A DNA stretch of 64,000 nucleotides from Lachnospiraceae bacterium AC2031. Its GTDB lineage: Bacteria > Bacillota > Clostridia > Lachnospirales > Lachnospiraceae. The stretch covers positions 1,736,001 to 1,800,000 of the forward strand of contig JIAB01000001.1 of the NCBI GenBank assembly GCA_000687975.1. Reading direction: 5' to 3'. Within the stretch, counting starts at the first letter, position 1, and each line of letters starts with the position of its first letter. The notes below the pieces were generated by a model. The model had not been told where the DNA came from. It saw only the letters and a list, made by a program, of their open reading frames with translations, and ran no database searches. Positions 45,307-54,142 of this stretch are shown here, piece by piece. The translations under genes were made by a program, and so were the position numbers.

Positions 45307-45354
45307 TTGACATAAAAAATGTAACATGTTACATATATAGGTGACATGTTACAT
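45307..45354 (+). promoter_or_regulatory. Promoter with two MarR-type boxes
   Basis: TTGACA at 45307-45312 and TACATA at 45330-45335 (17-bp spacer). A perfect palindrome ATGTAACATGTTACAT (45319-45334) lies between and over them, and a 14/16 copy follows at 45339-45354. TGTAACATGTTACA is the kind of dyad bound by MarR proteins, and a marR gene lies in this operon at 47195. Confidence 0.85.
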
Positions 45355-45373
45355 TTTTTATGGAGGAATAGTG

Positions 45374-46258
45374 ATGAATGAAAAGAATAAAATATTGATT
45401 GTATTGAATATAGTGACAATACTATTAGTGATGGTTGTTACAATTGCAGGTATATTATCATTTGATCCGGGACAGTCATACTATGCGATGAACCAATATG
45501 GGGAGAGCATTCGAATATGGGGATCGGGGATTTATTCACATGATTCATTTTTCAAGGCTCCGATCCATATAGGAACGGATTTTACTGTACTGTTTGTCGT
45601 TGTACCGCTTGCTCTTTATTCCTTTACCAAATTCCGGAAAGAGCAGAGCGTGGAAAGATATATTCAAAACTTTGGATATATAATCTTATTATTATATTAT
45701 TCGGCCTGTCTTGCCTTTGGTGTTACGTATAACAGATTACATCTTGTGTATATACTTTTATTCAGCGCATGTCTTTTCAGCGTAAATATATTACTTGCTT
45801 TTTTTTATAAAAAGGAAAATGAAGAAAACAGAGGAGTAAATTCTTTTTTTACTAAAGGAATGAAAGTATTTCTCATTTTATCGGGATTCTCTCTATTTGT
45901 GGCATGGCTTCCGGATATTATTCCAACGCTGATAAAGGATTCACCACTTGCACTTATTGAAGTATACACCACGGAACCTACATATGTGCTTGATATGGGA
46001 ATCATCAGTCCGCTCATGTTTATTACGTACTATCTATGTAAAAAAGAGAAGTTTATCGGGTATGTATTTTTAAGGATGATATTTATTGTATGTCTGGTCA
46101 TTGGAATCATACTTCCGGTTCAGACTATATTTCAAATTCTTGCCGGGATTGAACTGCCGATTCCTGCACTGATTACGAAGGTTTTTATATTTATTATTCT
46201 TGCAGCGTTTGCATTTTACTTTGATAGGAAATTAAGAAAAATCAAGGTTTTAGGTTAA
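45374..46258 (+). CDS. Multi-pass membrane protein of unknown family
   Basis: The protein has 294 residues from ATG 45374 with GGAGG seven bases upstream; the ATG-less extension from 45341 covers the operator. About seven to eight hydrophobic helices. An outside loop between helices 1 and 2 reads YGESIRIWGSGIYSHDS, conserved in the next gene as FGQTVTLYGKGLYARNS. I do not recognise the family. It is the first gene of a MarR-controlled operon with its paralogue, marR and a flavodoxin-like gene. The role could be membrane stress response or transport; nothing in the sequence decides. Confidence 0.75.
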   Translation: MNEKNKILIVLNIVTILLVMVVTIAGILSFDPGQSYYAMNQYGESIRIWGSGIYSHDSFFKAPIHIGTDFTVLFVVVPLALYSFTKFRKEQSVERYIQNFGYIILLLYYSACLAFGVTYNRLHLVYILLFSACLFSVNILLAFFYKKENEENRGVNSFFTKGMKVFLILSGFSLFVAWLPDIIPTLIKDSPLALIEVYTTEPTYVLDMGIISPLMFITYYLCKKEKFIGYVFLRMIFIVCLVIGIILPVQTIFQILAGIELPIPALITKVFIFIILAAFAFYFDRKLRKIKVLG

Positions 46259-46289
46259 TTATGTACGAAGAAGAATAGAGAGGAATGAA

Positions 46290-47174
46290 ATGGATAATCA
46301 AAGAAAAGCAGAAAAAACAATAAATATACTTGCTGTCCTGGTTATTATCATCGCAGCTGTCTGTTCAGTAGTTCCTTTAATTTCAAAGGGGACTATTCCT
46401 GAAGAAACGGTTACGTCAGCTTTTGGGCAGACCGTAACATTATATGGAAAAGGGCTATATGCACGGAACTCTGAGTCAAGTGCAGTCCAGGCGATAGCAC
46501 AGGATTTAGTCACGCTGATCGTAGTTATACCAGGAATGATCGTGTCATTAATATTAGTGTATAAGAAACATGTACTTGGCCGATATATATTAACAGGACT
46601 TTTTGGCTATATGCTTTATACATATATGAGCTATGCATTTCTTATGTTTTATAATGAGTTGTTCTTATTGTATGTGGCGGCCATGACGATATCATTTTAT
46701 GGTTTAGTTATGAATATATGTATTTTGCAAAAAGATGAGGTGGTTGCTAAACTTGAGAAGGAAATGAAAACAAAGGGACTTAGGGTATTCCTAATCATAT
46801 CGGGTATCGCCATATTCTTTATGTGGTCAGGACGAATATTTCAATCGCTACTGAAGGGAGAGGTGCCAGAAGGACTTGATAACTGCACAACTCTTGTCAT
46901 TCAGGCTATGGATCTAGGAATCATTGTCCCAGCTTGTTTTGTAATAGCATATCAGCTTAAGCATAAGATTAGACTCGGTTATATTCTTGGACCTGTGATC
47001 ATTGTAAAGGCAGTTACTTTGATAACGGCAGTTGTAACAATGGGTATTTTTCAGATTATTGCAGGCGTGGAAGCAAATGTTGCTTTTCTTTTGGTATTTG
47101 GAGGCATTTTTGTCGTATCTTATATCTATCTGTTTCTAGTGCTTAGGCAGGTGGTCAGGATATCGAAAAAATAA
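46290..47174 (+). CDS. Multi-pass membrane protein, paralogue of the upstream gene
   Basis: The protein has 294 residues, the same length as the product of 45374, with the same helix pattern, the same first outside-loop motif (G-x-G-L-Y), and shared internal landmarks such as G-L/M-R/K-V-F-L-I-x-S-G followed by a W and a conserved long loop then Y-V-L-D-M-G-I / Q-A-M-D-L-G-I. It arose by tandem duplication. GAGAGGA precedes the ATG. The two may act as a heterodimer. Function unknown. Confidence 0.75.
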   Translation: MDNQRKAEKTINILAVLVIIIAAVCSVVPLISKGTIPEETVTSAFGQTVTLYGKGLYARNSESSAVQAIAQDLVTLIVVIPGMIVSLILVYKKHVLGRYILTGLFGYMLYTYMSYAFLMFYNELFLLYVAAMTISFYGLVMNICILQKDEVVAKLEKEMKTKGLRVFLIISGIAIFFMWSGRIFQSLLKGEVPEGLDNCTTLVIQAMDLGIIVPACFVIAYQLKHKIRLGYILGPVIIVKAVTLITAVVTMGIFQIIAGVEANVAFLLVFGGIFVVSYIYLFLVLRQVVRISKK

Positions 47175-47194
47175 AAGGATAGGAGACTAAAAAA

Positions 47195-47674
47195 ATGAAC
47201 TACGATGAGGCTATGAATATGAGTACAGTAGAATTTGGAGATATGCCACCACAGGCTTTTTTGCTGGGGCTGCTTAGTGCGTTTGATAATAAGTATCAGG
47301 CTTCGGCAGATTCCTTTTTTGAGGAGATAACCTGGAAACAGTTTTTTGCAGTTATATGTATTAATCTTTGCAAGGAAGCCCCAACCATAAATGAGCTCTC
47401 AGATATAATGGGAAGCTCTCATCAGAATGTGAAACAGATCCTTCTTAAACTAGAGAAAAAAGGGTTTATAACATTTGAAACTGATGAAAATGATAAGAGA
47501 AAGCAGAGGATATATGTAACTGAGGCCTGCCAGAAGTTTTGTGAGAAAAATGATGGACAGAGTCAGCAGATCGTTGGACAGATTTTTAATGGTATTGATG
47601 AGCAAGGTCTTATGATCACAATTCAAACGATTATGAAGATGCACAACAATCTTAAAGAAATATCTTGGGATTAA
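47195..47674 (+). CDS. MarR family transcriptional regulator
   Basis: The protein has 159 residues with a winged helix at about 50-120: APTINELSDIMGSSHQNVKQ (recognition helix) and the wing KKGFITFETDENDKRKQRIY with the D-x-R typical of MarR. ATAGGAG precedes the ATG. It is the third gene of the operon that begins at 45374 and most likely binds the TGTAACATGTTACA boxes in the operon promoter, giving autoregulation by a small ligand or oxidant. Few Cys are present, so simple OhrR-type thiol sensing is not obvious. Confidence 0.9.
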   Translation: MNYDEAMNMSTVEFGDMPPQAFLLGLLSAFDNKYQASADSFFEEITWKQFFAVICINLCKEAPTINELSDIMGSSHQNVKQILLKLEKKGFITFETDENDKRKQRIYVTEACQKFCEKNDGQSQQIVGQIFNGIDEQGLMITIQTIMKMHNNLKEISWD

Positions 47675-47691
47675 TGGAGGAAAATATTTTT

Positions 47692-48222
47692 ATGAAAACA
47701 CTTGTGATATATACGTCTCAGACGGGTTTCACAAAAAAGTATGCAAAGTGGCTTGCGGAGAGAATGAAGGCGGATATTCTGGATCTTAAGGATGCACAGA
47801 AAAAGAGTACGGGATTTTTTGATGGTTATCAGGCAATAGTTTATGGTGGATGGGCTATGGCAGAAAAAATATCAAAGGTCAAATGGTATCTTGGAAAGGC
47901 ACCTTCTTGGAAGGACAAGAGACTTGCGGTGTTCTGCGTGGGAGGAAGTCCATGTGACAATCCACAAACTGAAGTTATGATGAAGAATATTCTTGATGAT
48001 GAACAAAGAAAGTATATAAAGGCATTTTATTGTCAGGGTGGATTCAACTATGAAAAGATGAGCGCGGGATCAAAATTTGCGATGAAAATGTTTATAAATA
48101 TGCTTAAGAAAAAGAAGAATCCTAGTGAGGAAGATAAGGCCATGGTAGAGAGAATTTCTTCCTCTTATGATATATCTGATAAAAAATATATTGAACCGAT
48201 AGTGGAATACCTTGAAGCATAA
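47692..48222 (+). CDS. Flavodoxin-domain protein (HemG-like)
   Basis: The protein has 176 residues from MKTLVIYTSQTGFTKKYAKW; GGAGG lies 11 bases upstream. The FMN loop YTSQTGFTKK at residues 7-16 and the segment AIVYGGWAMAEKISK are typical of long-chain flavodoxins related to menaquinone-dependent protoporphyrinogen oxidase, with a later FCVGGSPCDNPQTE. It probably carries electrons for a reductive detoxification. As the last gene of a MarR operon it may respond to quinones or similar electrophiles; this is an inference. Confidence 0.85.
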   Translation: MKTLVIYTSQTGFTKKYAKWLAERMKADILDLKDAQKKSTGFFDGYQAIVYGGWAMAEKISKVKWYLGKAPSWKDKRLAVFCVGGSPCDNPQTEVMMKNILDDEQRKYIKAFYCQGGFNYEKMSAGSKFAMKMFINMLKKKKNPSEEDKAMVERISSSYDISDKKYIEPIVEYLEA

Positions 48223-48322
48223 ATCTGAATTTGTACATGTTTTAGAAAAAATAAAAATGATATAAGAATGATACATCTTGTTTGTATTATAACCTCGTAA
48301 AAAAAGACGGAAGGAAATCTAA

Positions 48323-48991
48323 ATGTATAAAATAATCCTGATCGAAGATGATTTGGATATTGCTGAATTAGTTAAGGACTTCTTCGACCGAAGAAAGGAA
48401 TCAGAGGTAACGATTGCTTCTGATGGACAGACTGGTGAGGAAATGCTGTATGAGGAACAGTTTGATCTGGTACTATTGGATGTAATGATGCCAGAGATAG
48501 ATGGTTATACGGTATGTTCAGACATCAGAGCTAACAGTGATATACCTATCATATTTCTGACAGCGCGCGGTCAGATGGATGATGTGCTTCATGGATACAG
48601 CCTGGGTTGTGATGATTATATTCAAAAACCATTTTCCATTGAACAGCTTTACGCCAAGAGTATGGCGCTTTTAAAAAGATCTAAGGGTCTTATGAGAGAC
48701 AGTTTTTTGGAATGTGGAAATATCAGACTAAATCCTGTTACGCTTGATGTATTTGTGAGAAAAGAAAAGATTGACCTTCCACAGAAAGAATTATTGATAT
48801 TACGACTCCTTATGGAAAACAAGAATTCAAATCTTTCACGAGAAACTATACTTTTAAAGGTATGGGGATATGATTATGAAGGAAATGAAAGAGTGGTGGA
48901 TAACAGAGTAAAAAATCTGAGAAAACTGCTTGGTGATGAGGGGAAGAATATCAAGACTGTATTTAAAAGGGGCTATCAGCTCCAGGGCTAA
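48323..48991 (+). CDS. OmpR/PhoB-type response regulator
   Basis: The protein has 222 residues. Receiver domain: acidic pair E8-D9-D10, phosphoacceptor Asp53 in LVLLDVMMPEID, Lys in DDYIQKPF. Winged helix (about 125-222) with LPQKELLILRLLM and the ending IKTVFKRGYQLQG. AAGGAAA precedes the ATG; a TATTAT -10-like box occurs about 30 bp upstream. It is followed 13 bp later by a secreted cell-wall-binding protein gene, then its kinase at 50161, so it probably controls cell-envelope genes including this operon. Confidence 0.95.
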   Translation: MYKIILIEDDLDIAELVKDFFDRRKESEVTIASDGQTGEEMLYEEQFDLVLLDVMMPEIDGYTVCSDIRANSDIPIIFLTARGQMDDVLHGYSLGCDDYIQKPFSIEQLYAKSMALLKRSKGLMRDSFLECGNIRLNPVTLDVFVRKEKIDLPQKELLILRLLMENKNSNLSRETILLKVWGYDYEGNERVVDNRVKNLRKLLGDEGKNIKTVFKRGYQLQG

Positions 48992-49004
48992 AATGGAGGT
49001 TAAC

Positions 49005-50189
49005 ATGAAGAAAAAAGGTGTATTAGGTATGGTTTTGACAGCGTCTTTAGTTCTAGCTGGATCATTTACAACAAATGCTGCAGGAAGCTGGATAAAGACG
49101 GATGATGGCTGGAAGTATAAGGGGGATAATGGAAAGTATGTACGTTACATGTATATAGATGGGTGGTTCCTGGATGAAAATGGTATTCAGACCGGTGAGT
49201 ATCAGGCATCCTGGAAAAAAGACTCAAAGGGCTGGTGGTATGGTGATGATAGTGGCTGGTATGCAAAGGATGGCTTTTGTTTTATAGATGGTAAAAGTTA
49301 TGAGTTTGACTCTTCCGGATACCTGATCGAGTATGGTTGGAAGAAGGATAAAAAAGGCTGGTATTATCAGATAGATAAGGATTCATATGCTAAAGCAGAA
49401 TGGATTGATGGATATTGGATTGGAGATGACGGATATTGGAACTACGAGCCAAGAGCTCAGTGGTATGAGGACGCAAATGGAAAATACTATATGGATTCGT
49501 CAGGATACTATGTAAAAGGCGAGGATGTATTGATTGATAGAGTAACCTGTGAATTTGATGATGATGGATATTTGGTAGAGTATACTCAGGTTCAACCAAA
49601 TAAAAAATCTACGGAAGTCAGCTTCAAGGTAACTTTAGATCAAAAAGATAAAGCTGCAAATCAGCTTCATAACATGCTTATCAAGATGATTGATAATGAA
49701 GAAACAATTACACTTAAGGTTGATGGAGTTGAGAAGAGTACAAAAAATGAAAATGGTGTAATTACATTTGACGGAAGAACTCTGACGGATTATGTTAATG
49801 AAGTTTCAAAAGAGAAAACAGAAGTTGAAGTTTCATTAGATACCACATCTGATAAAGTATTTTCAACTATCTTTACTGATACTATGTTGTCGGATGATTA
49901 TTATAAGTGGAAATCTACAACAGGAGCCACTGAAGATGACCTACATTTTGATTATCAGATGACATTAGGTGGAGTAACATTTTCGAACTTTGATTATAGT
50001 GATAAATATGTGAGTCATTTTGATGTTGATGGAAAACGGATTACAACTACTGCATCAATCTGGCCTAATGACAATCTGGAGCCTCTTACGTTTTTACATT
50101 TGGTAGGAGATCATTCGGGGGATGACTGGTTGAGAAAGCTGGTTGACTCAGGAGTAATAGATGAGGAAGTCTATATTACAAGACAATAA
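49005..50189 (+). CDS. Secreted cell-wall-binding repeat protein
   Basis: The protein has 394 residues from MKKKGVLGMV with GGAGG seven bases upstream; the longer frame from 48930 lies inside the regulator. A Sec signal peptide (1-25, ending NAA) is followed by about six aromatic-glycine repeats (27-190), for example GWKKDKKGWYYQIDKDSYA and QWYEDANGKYYMDSSGYYV, of the choline-binding/CW_binding_1 type. The C-terminal 200 residues are a beta-rich domain of unknown type. It should sit on the surface bound to wall polymers. Lying between a response regulator and its kinase, and overlapping the kinase start by 29 bp, it may be a sensor accessory or an output. Confidence 0.85.
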   Translation: MKKKGVLGMVLTASLVLAGSFTTNAAGSWIKTDDGWKYKGDNGKYVRYMYIDGWFLDENGIQTGEYQASWKKDSKGWWYGDDSGWYAKDGFCFIDGKSYEFDSSGYLIEYGWKKDKKGWYYQIDKDSYAKAEWIDGYWIGDDGYWNYEPRAQWYEDANGKYYMDSSGYYVKGEDVLIDRVTCEFDDDGYLVEYTQVQPNKKSTEVSFKVTLDQKDKAANQLHNMLIKMIDNEETITLKVDGVEKSTKNENGVITFDGRTLTDYVNEVSKEKTEVEVSLDTTSDKVFSTIFTDTMLSDDYYKWKSTTGATEDDLHFDYQMTLGGVTFSNFDYSDKYVSHFDVDGKRITTTASIWPNDNLEPLTFLHLVGDHSGDDWLRKLVDSGVIDEEVYITRQ

Positions 50190-51978
50190 TAGAATATCCG
50201 CAGATAAAAAGAAAAGAATTGTTAGAAAACCTAGATTTATGAGGATATTTCTCGTCAGATTTTTGGCATCTATCTGTGTTGCAACCGTTGTTTTTGCAGG
50301 ACTGGTTTATGCAAGGCGATACTTCTTTATGGAGTGGTTGAACAGAGAGATGAGTCAGTATGACGAGAGTATGATTACTCCAAGTGGACAAGCTAGTTCA
50401 TATAGAGAGGATTATATTCATACAAATATCGACACTACATATAGAAATGTATATCATACTCTTCCGGAATATGATAAATCTTATAAGAATCTTTCTGACC
50501 AGGATAGAAATCGACTTTATAAGAATACTCTTATATTTTATTGTTCAAGTCCGAGACTTTCAAATAGCCAAAAGTATTATATAGAAATATATTTTAATGG
50601 AGTTGATGATAGAAATGTAACATTGAAAGAACCCAATACTCTGGTTTTTAACAAATATTATATTGATTATTCATATGAACCCGAAGTATCCTACATTTGT
50701 CAGGATAGTAATGTGTCAGAATTAATTGATAATATATCGAAGAAGATTAATAAATCATATAAACACGTGACAGTTTATTTTTCTGTGGATGAAGTGTATC
50801 TTAAAGATGATTTCACTTTTTTGACTGACAAAATATATGCTACGTACGTAATATCTGGGACAACTGATACTAGTTATGATGAGTGTATATCTTTGGATCT
50901 GCCATCAAAAGAAGAGTTAGAAAATCAAGGTTATACATATTATAGCTTAGACGAAAAAGAATATTTGGGATTATATTATTCTTCTACTCCAGAAGGGGCA
51001 AAAGGGATTCCATCACTTACAAAATCACGCTTTCAATTGTTGAAATGGACCACCATTGAGAGACAGAGGGACTATGAATTTTCTGTCGAAGAGGATAATT
51101 ATATACAAAACTGTGAAGTGAAACTTGTGGATCAGTATAATTATCTAAGACTTTCCGCGGGCGACGGAAGGACTATCTGGCCTAATAAAGAAAATCTTAC
51201 TAACCTTGATATATTGGCAAGGGATGGAATTATACTTTATGGCTATGTAATTATTCTTACTTTGATCATATCATTGGTGACATATCTGAAGCAGAAAAAC
51301 ATTTATGAGATGGACACCTATAGACGTGAACTTACAAATGTGATGGCACATGATCTAAAGACACCACTTATGGTACTTAGAGGAAATGCTGAAAATATGG
51401 TGGATGTCATGAATTCCGAGGATGATAGTGATAGAGCGAAGGGTGATAAGTATGCTGGAAACATTATGACAAATGTAGACTATATGACTACGCTTATCAA
51501 TAAGACGCTTATGCTTTCGTCATTGGAATCTGGAGATGGAGTGCTTGAAAAGAAAGATATCAGCATAAGAGAAGTGCTAGATAAACTTGTGGATGACAGC
51601 GAAGCAGTTCGCGAGGAACGAGATATAAGTGTTGATATTTTTGGTGATGATAGAACTATTCATGCAGATGAATTCTGGATCAGTGAAGCTTTTAGAAATC
51701 TCTTAAATAATGCCTTTAAATATGCAGATGAAGGCTCCCATTTGAAAATAAAAATAGAAAATCATAAGATTAGTTTTTCGAATAAAGCAAGTGGACTGAG
51801 TGAGGAAGATATAAAGAAACTGGATAATCCATTTTCTAAGAAGGATAAAGCAAGAACTGGTAAATCAGGTTCGGGCATAGGTCTTACAATTGTGAAAAAT
51901 ATAGTTGAACTTCATGGATGGAAGATGAAAGTAAAACTTATTGAAGGTAAGTTCGTAGTAGAAATCAAAACGAAATAA
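50161..51978 (+). CDS. Sensor histidine kinase with large extracytoplasmic domain
   Basis: The protein has 605 residues from ATG 50161, six bases after AGGAG and 29 bp inside the preceding gene. Helix 1 (about 28-50), a large outside region of about 300 residues rich in Tyr and Asp with no recognised sensor fold, helix 2 (about 358-380), then His397 in NVMAHDLKTPLMV, N-box FRNLLNNAFKYAD and G2 SGSGIGLTIVKNI. No HAMP is evident. The Tyr-rich sensor may bind the aromatic wall protein encoded just upstream or a wall polymer. It pairs with the regulator at 48323. Confidence 0.9.
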   Translation: MRKSILQDNNRISADKKKRIVRKPRFMRIFLVRFLASICVATVVFAGLVYARRYFFMEWLNREMSQYDESMITPSGQASSYREDYIHTNIDTTYRNVYHTLPEYDKSYKNLSDQDRNRLYKNTLIFYCSSPRLSNSQKYYIEIYFNGVDDRNVTLKEPNTLVFNKYYIDYSYEPEVSYICQDSNVSELIDNISKKINKSYKHVTVYFSVDEVYLKDDFTFLTDKIYATYVISGTTDTSYDECISLDLPSKEELENQGYTYYSLDEKEYLGLYYSSTPEGAKGIPSLTKSRFQLLKWTTIERQRDYEFSVEEDNYIQNCEVKLVDQYNYLRLSAGDGRTIWPNKENLTNLDILARDGIILYGYVIILTLIISLVTYLKQKNIYEMDTYRRELTNVMAHDLKTPLMVLRGNAENMVDVMNSEDDSDRAKGDKYAGNIMTNVDYMTTLINKTLMLSSLESGDGVLEKKDISIREVLDKLVDDSEAVREERDISVDIFGDDRTIHADEFWISEAFRNLLNNAFKYADEGSHLKIKIENHKISFSNKASGLSEEDIKKLDNPFSKKDKARTGKSGSGIGLTIVKNIVELHGWKMKVKLIEGKFVVEIKTK

Positions 51979-52022
51979 ATATGTAGTTTCATATGATGAC
52001 CATCAGGAAGATTGGTTCAAAG

Positions 52023-52058
52023 AATGCCGAGATAATTACAATTATCAAGGCATTTTTT
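52023..52058 (+). terminator. Rho-independent terminator after histidine kinase
   Basis: Two stacked helices, AATGCC (52023-52028)/GGCATT (52049-52054) and GATAATT (52031-52037)/AATTATC (52040-52046), are separated by a 2x2 internal loop and followed by a T-run. Confidence 0.8.
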
Positions 52059-52083
52059 GTTGTTTTATATTTTTTATTCTTGA

Positions 52084-52114
52084 TATAATAAACATGACAT
52101 ATAGATGTCGTGTT
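52084..52114 (+). promoter_or_regulatory. -10 box and inverted repeat before WYL regulator
   Basis: TATAAT at 52084-52089 is followed directly by the dyad AACATGACAT (52091-52100)/ATGTCGTGTT (52105-52114), with one mismatch and a 4-bp centre. No good -35 is present at 17 bp. The dyad covers the likely start site and may be an autoregulatory operator. Confidence 0.5.
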
Positions 52115-52148
52115 TGAATTGATAAGATACATATGGAGCGTGAGACGT

Positions 52149-53066
52149 ATGAAGATAGACAGACTCATCGGGATATTGTCCGTGCTACTGCAGGAAGAAA
52201 AGACAACGGCGCCGGAACTTGCAGAGCGATTTGAGGTATCGCGAAGGACAATCAATAGAGATATAGAGGATCTATGCAAGGCGGGTATTCCTATACAGAC
52301 GACTCAGGGAACTGGTGGCGGAATCAGTATCATGAGTGGATATCGGATGGATAGGACTATTCTGACATCAAAGGATATGCAGATGATCCTGGCGGGACTT
52401 CGAAGTCTGGACAGTGTGAGTGGCAGCGGCTACTATGGACAGCTTATGGAGAAGATTCAAGCAGGTTCTTCTGAGCTTATAAGCGGCAGAGATTCAATAC
52501 TGATCGATCTGTCGTCATGGTACGGGGAGACACTGGCTCCAAAGATAGAAACCATGCAGGATGCGATTGGGGAAAGACATTTGGTTAAATTCAGATATTA
52601 CGCCCCATCAGGAGAAAGTAATAGGATTATTGAGCCGTATTACCTGATATTCCGGTGGTCGAGCTGGTATTTGTGGGGCTGGTGTCTGAAAAAGAAAGAC
52701 TTCAGGTTATTCAAACTGAATCGCATGGATAAAGTTCAAAAATTAGAAAAGAGTTTTGAATGCAGGGAAGTGAGTGTTCCTGATTTGTCAAATGAAAAGC
52801 TTTTCCCGGGTGGAATAAAAGTGAAAGCTCTCTTTGAACCAGATCAGAAGTGGCGATTGGTTGAAGAGTTTGGCCCTTCGTGTTTTACAGAGCGGGATGA
52901 TGGCAGGCTTCTTTTTGCAGCAGATTATACCGACATGGATAATCTGATCAATTGGCTCCTGACATTTGGAGATAAGGCAGAAGTGCTTGAACCGAAAGAA
53001 GCAAGAGAAAGACTCACTCGTTTGGTGCAGAAAATGACAAAGATTTATAAGGAGAATAAGGATTAA
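52149..53066 (+). CDS. HTH-WYL domain transcriptional regulator
   Basis: The protein has 305 residues from MKIDRLIGIL; GGAG lies 10 bases upstream. N-terminal HTH_11 (residues about 5-55): TAPELAERFEVSRRTINRDI. Central and C-terminal WYL domain (about 135-310) with RHLVKFRYYAPSGESNRIIE and the WYL-like core WSSWYLWGWCLKKKDFRLFK. Such proteins sense small ligands or nucleic acids and usually regulate adjacent genes. It shares one base with the downstream glyoxalase-fold gene and probably controls the cluster that follows. Confidence 0.95.
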   Translation: MKIDRLIGILSVLLQEEKTTAPELAERFEVSRRTINRDIEDLCKAGIPIQTTQGTGGGISIMSGYRMDRTILTSKDMQMILAGLRSLDSVSGSGYYGQLMEKIQAGSSELISGRDSILIDLSSWYGETLAPKIETMQDAIGERHLVKFRYYAPSGESNRIIEPYYLIFRWSSWYLWGWCLKKKDFRLFKLNRMDKVQKLEKSFECREVSVPDLSNEKLFPGGIKVKALFEPDQKWRLVEEFGPSCFTERDDGRLLFAADYTDMDNLINWLLTFGDKAEVLEPKEARERLTRLVQKMTKIYKENKD

Positions 53067-53482
53067 TGAGATTAGATGGTTTTGGATTACTTGTTGATGA
53101 TATGGCGAAGATGATTCGCTTTTACAGAGATGTGCTTGGCTTTGAAATTAAGGAAGCAGAGGATACAAATAATGTTTATCTTGTGAAAGATGGAACTCTC
53201 TTTCTGTTATATGGAAGAAAAGACTTTGAGGAGATGACAAGTCGTAAGTATGAATATATAAAAGGGTTGAATGGACATTTTGAGATAGCTCTTTATGTAG
53301 ATACATTTGAAGAAGTTGATGAAGCTTTTAAGAAAGCAGTTGAGAATGGGGCAACACCTGTGCTTCCACCTGAGTTGGAACCATGGGGACAGAGGACTTG
53401 TTACATTGCTGATCCAGAAGGTAATCTGATTGAGATCGGATCCTGGAATAAACCTTTTGAAGCGAAGGATGAAGGTAGGTAG
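53066..53482 (+). CDS. VOC (glyoxalase/bleomycin-resistance) family protein
   Basis: The protein has 138 residues. Two beta-alpha-beta-beta-beta units: residues 1-55 with LLVDDMAKMIRFYRDVLGFE and 70-135 with GHFEIALYVDTFEEVDEAF and ending YIADPEGNLIEIGSW, where His/Glu are typical metal ligands. Members are lyases, dioxygenases or drug-binding resistance proteins. The stop codon of the WYL regulator shares a base with the start (TAATG), so both are co-expressed; it may bind or modify the regulator's ligand. Confidence 0.9.
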   Translation: MRLDGFGLLVDDMAKMIRFYRDVLGFEIKEAEDTNNVYLVKDGTLFLLYGRKDFEEMTSRKYEYIKGLNGHFEIALYVDTFEEVDEAFKKAVENGATPVLPPELEPWGQRTCYIADPEGNLIEIGSWNKPFEAKDEGR

Positions 53483-53488
53483 GTTGAG

Positions 53489-54136
53489 ATGGCATTTGAT
53501 TTTAAGAAAGAATATAAAGAATTTTATATGCCTAAGTCGAAGCCGGAGATTGTTTCAGTTCCGAAGATGAATTATATAGCGGTCAGGGGAAGTGGTGATC
53601 CAAATGAAGAAGATGGGGATTATAAGAAGGCAATCGGTCTTCTGTATGGAATTGCTTTTACCATCAAGATGAGCAAGAAGGGTGATCATAAGATAGAAGG
53701 GTATTTCGATTATGTTGTACCTCCACTTGAAGGCTTCTGGTGGCAGGATGGGCGGCTTGCGAAAGAAGGAATTGATTATAATCATAAAGATGGTTTTCAT
53801 TGGATATCAGTTATAAGGCTTCCTGATTTTGTAACTGAAGAGGATTTTCAGTGGGCGGTTGATGAGGCAACCAAGAAGAAGAAAATGGATTTCTCAAAGG
53901 TTGAGTTTCTGACCATAGAGGAAGGACTGTGTGTTCAGTGTATGCACATAGGCTCCTATGATGACGAGCCTGCTACAGTAAGTATGATGCATGAGTATAT
54001 GGAACAGCAAGGGTATGAACTAGATATAACAGACAAGAGGTTGCATCATGAAATATATCTTAGTGATGCCAGGAAAGTCTCTCCTGAGAAATTAAAGACT
54101 GTAATTAGACATCCTATAAAAGTAAAAAAGAAGTGA
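53489..54136 (+). CDS. GyrI-like small-molecule-binding protein
   Basis: The protein has 215 residues. The sequence FYMPKSKPEIVSVPKMNYIA then VRGSGDPNEEDGDYKKAIGL, GFWWQDGRLAK and CMHIGSYDDEPATVSMMHEY match the stand-alone GyrI-like (AraC effector-binding) domain family, in which two halves form a ligand cleft. It is predicted to be a cytoplasmic binding protein or hydrolase for drug-like molecules. It lies 6 bp after the VOC gene and 6 bp before cobI, so it is part of the same operon. Confidence 0.9.
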   Translation: MAFDFKKEYKEFYMPKSKPEIVSVPKMNYIAVRGSGDPNEEDGDYKKAIGLLYGIAFTIKMSKKGDHKIEGYFDYVVPPLEGFWWQDGRLAKEGIDYNHKDGFHWISVIRLPDFVTEEDFQWAVDEATKKKKMDFSKVEFLTIEEGLCVQCMHIGSYDDEPATVSMMHEYMEQQGYELDITDKRLHHEIYLSDARKVSPEKLKTVIRHPIKVKKK

Positions 54137-54142
54137 GGAACT

